Positions 5,840-9,465 of a stretch of 9,465 bases of DNA are shown here, piece by piece. The stretch's first letter is position 1; every line of letters starts with the position of its first letter. A program made the translations under genes and the position numbers. Below the pieces are notes generated by a model, which saw nothing but the letters and a program-made list of their open reading frames with translations, did not search any database and was not told the DNA's origin. The stretch comes from JASFQI01 sp050115555 (GTDB lineage: Bacteria; Desulfobacterota; DSM-4660; Desulfatiglandales; HGW-15). The stretch lies in NCBI GenBank assembly GCA_050115555.1, contig JASFQI010000187.1, positions 1-9,465 on the forward strand, in the 5' to 3' direction.

Positions 5840-6487
5840 ATGAACCAAACACAAGGCCCGAAGCGGCCCGAAGATATCGAATCTCGGTCCTTTGCCATCA
5901 TAGAGGCGGAGGTTCCCGAGCCACGCCCCTTTTTCGGCAACGAGTGGCTTGTGGTACGTCGATTGATCCACACGTCAGCGGACTTTGAACTGCTTCGTCT
6001 CGTGCTGTTCCACGAGGGTGGCGTTCAGGCGGGAATCGAGGCGCTCGGGAACGGGGCACTTGTGGTGACGGATACGGAGATGGCGCGCATGGGCATCTCC
6101 CCCCCTCGCATGGACCGATTGGGTTGCCGGGTTGTGTGCGCTATTCGGGACCCCGAGGTGGCAAAGGCCGCCCGCGAAAAGGGGACCACACGGGCGGAGG
6201 CGGCTGTGGATTACCTGGCCTCATCGTTGGACGGTGCCGTCTGCGTTATCGGGAACGCACCGACTGCACTTCTGCGTCTTCTGGCACTTGTGCAGGAGGG
6301 GGTGATCACACCGGCCCTGATCGTGGGCATGCCCGTGGGATTCGTCAATGCGGCCGAGTCCAAGGAGCTCCTGGCCCGGCAGGACCGCATTCCCTACATC
6401 ACCATTCAAGGTCGAAAAGGGGGCTCCTCCTTGGCCGCGGCCGCGGTCAATCAACTGGCTCAACTCGCTCTGGAGCGAGATGCGTGA
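5840..6487 (+). CDS. cbiC: Cobalt-precorrin-8 methylmutase
   Basis: Moves the methyl group from C11 to C12 of (cobalt-)precorrin-8 to give cobyrinic acid. The protein is 215 residues, matching the family. The N-terminal part has IESRSFAIIEAE (13-24) and the catalytic His44 in RRLIHTSADFE (40-50). GALVVTDTEMARMGI carries the conserved T-D region, and the C-terminal half has VIGNAPTAL and the GMPVGFVNAAESKE loop, both typical of CbiC/CobH. AGGAG lies 6 nt upstream of the ATG. The stop at 6485-6487 overlaps the preferred start of cbiD, indicating translational coupling. Its presence between cbiA and cbiD fits an operon for corrin ring completion. Confidence 0.97.
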   Translation: MNQTQGPKRPEDIESRSFAIIEAEVPEPRPFFGNEWLVVRRLIHTSADFELLRLVLFHEGGVQAGIEALGNGALVVTDTEMARMGISPPRMDRLGCRVVCAIRDPEVAKAAREKGTTRAEAAVDYLASSLDGAVCVIGNAPTALLRLLALVQEGVITPALIVGMPVGFVNAAESKELLARQDRIPYITIQGRKGGSSLAAAAVNQLAQLALERDA

Positions 6488-7619
6488 TGGAAAACGCCCC
6501 ATGACCCGGAACCGCCTCCGCGAAGGATTCACCACCGGTACGGCCGCCACTGCTGCGGCCAAGGCCGCAATGCTTCGCCTCTTCGACTTGGGCACCGTAA
6601 AAGAAGTGGACGTGCCCCTGCCTCGCGAAGGGCGGCTTCACATTCCCGTCGAGACTGTGGTGTCGAACGGGGAAGAGGCCGAAGCCGTGGTGATCAAGGA
6701 CGGCGGAGACGACCCGGATGCCACCCACCGGGCCCACATTCACGCTCGGGTGCGCGTACGGAATAAGGGCCAAGAAACCCGAGTCTGTATCCAAGGAGGT
6801 GCTGGCGTGGGCCGGGTCACGCGCCCCGGGTTGCCCGTGCCCGTGGGAGAAGCGGCCATCAATCCTGCCCCCAGAAAGCAGATCGAGACAGGGGTTCTGG
6901 AAGCCCTCAAGGCAGTTGGGGCCCAAGGGGAGGTCCAGGTGATCATCGAGGTGGAAAACGGGGAGCGCATGGCCCGCAAGACACTGAACCCGCGTCTCGG
7001 CATTGTGGGGGGGATCTCCATCCTTGGCACGCGCGGCACGGTCAAGCCCTTCTCGAACCAGGCCTATCGCGATACGATCTCTGTCTCCATGGACGTAGCC
7101 GCATCGGAAGGCCTCTCCACGATTGCCCTGTCCACAGGTGGCAAGAGCGAGCGGCTGCTTCAGGACCTTATTCCCGATCTCCCGCAGGCCGGTTGGATTC
7201 AGGCGGGCGACTTCTTTTCCTTTTCCCTTCAGGAAGCCGCGAAGAGGCATTTCAGAGAAGTCCTCTACAGCTGCTTCTTTGGAAAGCTGGTCAAGATGGC
7301 CCAGGGTCATCCGTACACCCACGCCCGTAAGTCTCGCATCGATTTTCACCAGCTTGCTCGTTGGGCCCGCATCGTCGGCGTAGATCCGCTCCACATCGAA
7401 GGAATTGCCGGGGCGAACACGAGTCGTGAGGTCCTGGAGATTCTTCAAGCGGACCCTGCGTTGGAGGCCTTTCGAGAGAACGTGCTTCGAAAAGCAGGGA
7501 TCTCGGCCCGGAAGTTCCTGGGACCGGGGCCTTGCCTGCGAATGTTCCTTTTCGACTTTGACGGGCGCCTCCTGGGGAAGATGAAGGATGCGGCGTCCTG
7601 CGCCGGAGGCGACCCATGA
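6480..7619 (+). CDS. cbiD: Cobalt-precorrin-5B C1-methyltransferase
   Basis: SAM-dependent methylation at C1 of cobalt-precorrin-5B to cobalt-precorrin-6A; CbiD is specific to the anaerobic, early-cobalt pathway and so identifies the pathway type. From ATG 6480 the protein has 379 residues, typical of the family (about 360-380). Motifs: REGFTTGTAATAAAKAA (14-30), DGGDDPDATH (74-83), GGAGVGRVTRPGLPV (106-120), GGISILGTRGTVKPFS (177-192), STGGKSE (218-224) and GHPYTHARK (276-284). The frame is open further left to 6348, but that part lies over cbiC. ATG 6480 overlaps the cbiC stop by 8 bp and has GGAG 4 nt before it; ATG 6501 (372 residues) is a real alternative with a GGA about 9 nt upstream. 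The stop overlaps the next start as ATGA. Confidence 0.96.
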   Translation: MRDGKRPMTRNRLREGFTTGTAATAAAKAAMLRLFDLGTVKEVDVPLPREGRLHIPVETVVSNGEEAEAVVIKDGGDDPDATHRAHIHARVRVRNKGQETRVCIQGGAGVGRVTRPGLPVPVGEAAINPAPRKQIETGVLEALKAVGAQGEVQVIIEVENGERMARKTLNPRLGIVGGISILGTRGTVKPFSNQAYRDTISVSMDVAASEGLSTIALSTGGKSERLLQDLIPDLPQAGWIQAGDFFSFSLQEAAKRHFREVLYSCFFGKLVKMAQGHPYTHARKSRIDFHQLARWARIVGVDPLHIEGIAGANTSREVLEILQADPALEAFRENVLRKAGISARKFLGPGPCLRMFLFDFDGRLLGKMKDAASCAGGDP

Positions 7620-8902
7620 GCCTTGAAAACGACCCCGAGATTCACGTGGTGGGTACGGGCTTGGATCCTTTTTCGCTTCCTCCCGGGAGTGCACGCATCG
7701 TGAAGGCGGCGGAGGTCCTCTTTGGAGGAAGGCGCATCCTTCGGGCCTTTGAAGGGCACCCGGCTCGAAAAATTGAGATTCGGGCCCCTGTGTCCAAAAC
7801 CGTGGATGCGGTGCAGCAGGAGAGTGCGGCCGGAAGGCGCGTCGTGATCCTCGCAGACGGCGACCCCGGGTTCTTCGGTATCGGGAAACGCCTGGTTGAG
7901 GAACTGGGCCCGAACCGCGTGTGCGTTCACCCGAATGTGACCGTGCTTCAGGCGGCCGCGTCCCGCCTCAAAACGACCTGGGAGGACGTGCGCACGGTCT
8001 CTCTGCACGGTCGAACCGATCTCTGGCCCCTTCGCCGGGCGGTGGCCTTCGAAGAACGCGTGGGTGTCTACACGGACTCGGTCTTCGACCCGGCCCGAAC
8101 GGCCCGGGAACTCGTGGCCATGGGGGTGAAGGGTTTCCGCATGCACGTCTTCGAGGACTTGGAGCTCGCCTCAGAGCGGGTGAGGACCTTTGAAGACCCT
8201 GCCTCGGCCGCGGGAGAAGGCTTTTCTTCGCTGGCCTTTGTGCTGCTCGAGCGCACGCAACCCCCACCCGTACCCCGGGCTTTCGGGCTGGATGATGCAT
8301 GTCTCGAGCACGACCGGGGTATGATCACCAAGCGCGAGGTCCGGGCCGTGGGCCTTTCCCTCCTGGGAATCAGGCGCAGGGACACGGTGTGGGATCTGGG
8401 AGCGGGCAGCGGTGCAGTGGCCGTGGAGGCCTCGATCCTTGCAAACGAAGGGCGGGTGTATGCCGTGGAGCGCAGTGAGGAACGCATGGCCCGGATTCGT
8501 CACAACGTGGAGCAGACCGGAGCGTACGTCGTGGAACCTGTCCACGGAGATATGCCGGCCTGCCTGAAAGGCCTTCCCGATCCGGATCGGATCTTTGTCG
8601 GCGGAGGGGTGGGCGAACCGGGTGTTCTGGAAACGGCCATGGCCAGGCTTCGGCCTACCGGGCGCATGGTGGTGCACGTAGTTCTCCTGGGCTCCCTCGA
8701 AAAGGCCCGGAGTGTGCTGGAAAAGGCCGGCTGGTCGTATACGGTGACCCAGGTCCAGGTACACCGCTCAAACTCGCTCGCCCGGGATCTCCGACTCGAG
8801 GCCTTGAACCCGGTCTATGCGCTGTGCGCGGATAAGCCGGAGGAGGAGACTGGAAAAGTTGCAGGGAAGGATGCCGGGAACATGGAGAGATCCTCGCCAT
8901 GA
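7616..8902 (+). CDS. cobL: Fused CbiE-CbiT: precorrin-6Y C5,15-methyltransferase (decarboxylating)
   Basis: One 428-residue protein joins the two activities that many anaerobic pathways encode as separate cbiE and cbiT genes. It methylates C5 and C15 and removes the C12 acetate carboxyl, giving (cobalt-)precorrin-8. Residues about 7-215 are a CbiE-type tetrapyrrole methylase with VVGTGLDP (11-18), an ILADGDPGFFGIG block (78-90) and HPNVTVLQAA (105-114). Residues about 225-405 are a CbiT-type Rossmann methyltransferase: DRGMITKREVRA (233-244), SAM-binding WDLGAGSGAVAVEA (259-272), YAVERSEE (282-289) and FVGGGVG (327-333). The last 20 or so residues are a charged, non-conserved tail. The start overlaps the cbiD stop by ATGA, and its stop overlaps the cbiF start the same way, so translation is probably coupled. 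Confidence 0.96.
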   Translation: MSLENDPEIHVVGTGLDPFSLPPGSARIVKAAEVLFGGRRILRAFEGHPARKIEIRAPVSKTVDAVQQESAAGRRVVILADGDPGFFGIGKRLVEELGPNRVCVHPNVTVLQAAASRLKTTWEDVRTVSLHGRTDLWPLRRAVAFEERVGVYTDSVFDPARTARELVAMGVKGFRMHVFEDLELASERVRTFEDPASAAGEGFSSLAFVLLERTQPPPVPRAFGLDDACLEHDRGMITKREVRAVGLSLLGIRRRDTVWDLGAGSGAVAVEASILANEGRVYAVERSEERMARIRHNVEQTGAYVVEPVHGDMPACLKGLPDPDRIFVGGGVGEPGVLETAMARLRPTGRMVVHVVLLGSLEKARSVLEKAGWSYTVTQVQVHRSNSLARDLRLEALNPVYALCADKPEEETGKVAGKDAGNMERSSP

Positions 8903-9465
8903 TCCGTAAGAATGCGGTTCAGGTTTCCTTTGTAGGTGCAGGCCCCGGAGACCCGGAGCTGATCACCGTGCGTGGAAGACGTGCCATTGAGGAGGCGGAC
9001 CTGGTTCTCTACGCCGGGTCCCTGGTGCCCCGGGCGGTCGTGGCCTGTGCCCGGCCGGAGGCCCGGGTCGAAGATTCCTCTTCCATGACTCTCGAGGAGA
9101 CCCACGCCCTCATGAAGGAAACCGTCCGGGCAGGCGGGATCGTGGCCCGCGTGCACACGGGCGACCCGGCTCTCTATGGGGCCGTTCGGGAACAAATGGT
9201 CCTCCTTCGTCGGGACGGGATCACGTACCAGGTGATTCCCGGTGTGACCGTGGCCTTTGCCGCAGCCGCCGCAGCCGGGGTCTCCTTCACCCTGCCCGAG
9301 AAGACACAGTCGCTCATTCTGACCCGGCTGGAAGGCCACACCCCGGTTCCCGGGCGGGAGCGGCTTCGGGAAATGGCCCGGCACCAGGCCTCCATGGCGG
9401 TCTACCTCTCGACCGGCGACCCCGAGGGCGTCGTGCGCGAGCTTCGAGACGGCGGGTACCCGGAA
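8899..9465 (+). CDS. cbiF: Cobalt-precorrin-4 C11-methyltransferase, 3' end beyond window
   Basis: SAM-dependent C11 methylation of (cobalt-)precorrin-4 (CbiF/CobM). 189 residues are visible of a family length of about 250-260, so roughly the last quarter is missing. Class III tetrapyrrole methylase motifs: VGAGPGDPELIT (12-23), LVLYAGSLVP (35-44), VHTGDPALYGAVREQM (85-100), VIPGVTVAFAAAA (112-124) and YLSTGDPE (169-176). LYAGSLVP and the GVTVAFAAAAA region favour CbiF over the related CbiL, CbiH and CobA methylases. The ATG overlaps the cobL stop as ATGA (8899-8902). A further CbiG/CbiH pair would be a common continuation but is outside the window. Confidence 0.95.
   Translation, partial: MIRKNAVQVSFVGAGPGDPELITVRGRRAIEEADLVLYAGSLVPRAVVACARPEARVEDSSSMTLEETHALMKETVRAGGIVARVHTGDPALYGAVREQMVLLRRDGITYQVIPGVTVAFAAAAAAGVSFTLPEKTQSLILTRLEGHTPVPGRERLREMARHQASMAVYLSTGDPEGVVRELRDGGYPE

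Noticed and set aside
1..9465. tRNA or rRNA genes, CRISPR array, phage or defence genes
   Set aside because: No T-loop/anticodon-like tRNA pattern, no rRNA signature, no regularly spaced short repeats, and all recognised genes are metabolic.

Overview
The window is GC-rich, densely coded bacterial DNA. It looks like a Gram-negative anaerobe, most likely a deltaproteobacterium (Desulfobacterota, Syntrophobacterales-like). Two things point this way: an LPS inner-core heptose gene (hldD), and a cobalamin operon that includes cbiD, a marker of the oxygen-independent, cobalt-early route. The taxon is inferred from gene content and composition, not from a search.

Layout. Positions 1-829 (minus strand) hold most of hldD, ADP-heptose 6-epimerase, which runs off the left edge. 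Positions 830-2002 are about 1.2 kb in which I recognise no gene. This stretch holds a plausible hldD promoter, a diverged direct repeat (two copies of about 160 bp, 71 % identical with no gaps, exactly 699 bp apart), a 14-bp perfect inverted repeat, and fragments that partly resemble cobalamin riboswitch motifs. Positions 2017-2520 (minus) hold ilvH, the acetolactate synthase regulatory subunit, standing alone without ilvB. It has a strong sigma70-type promoter and a hairpin over its stop codon.

From 2800 to the right edge a plus-strand cobalamin operon runs cobQ - cbiA - cbiC - cbiD - cobL(cbiET) - cbiF. The last gene is cut by the window end. Genes are tightly packed: cbiC and cbiD overlap by 8 bp with the preferred cbiD start, and the cbiD/cobL and cobL/cbiF junctions are both ATGA overlaps. 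The largest gap inside the operon, 87 bp, lies between cbiA and cbiC.

How the genes work together. CbiF (C11 methylation), CbiD (C1 methylation), the CbiE/CbiT fusion (C5 and C15 methylation with C12 acetate decarboxylation) and CbiC (methyl shift from C11 to C12) build cobyrinic acid from cobalt-precorrin intermediates. CbiA then amidates the a and c side chains, and CobQ amidates b, d, e and g to give cobyric acid. The operon order is roughly the reverse of the pathway order. No cobalamin riboswitch is recognisable in front of cobQ.

The coding parts are well-known families. The part that is not explained is the 830-2002 gap. I do not see convincing evidence for a new multi-gene system.
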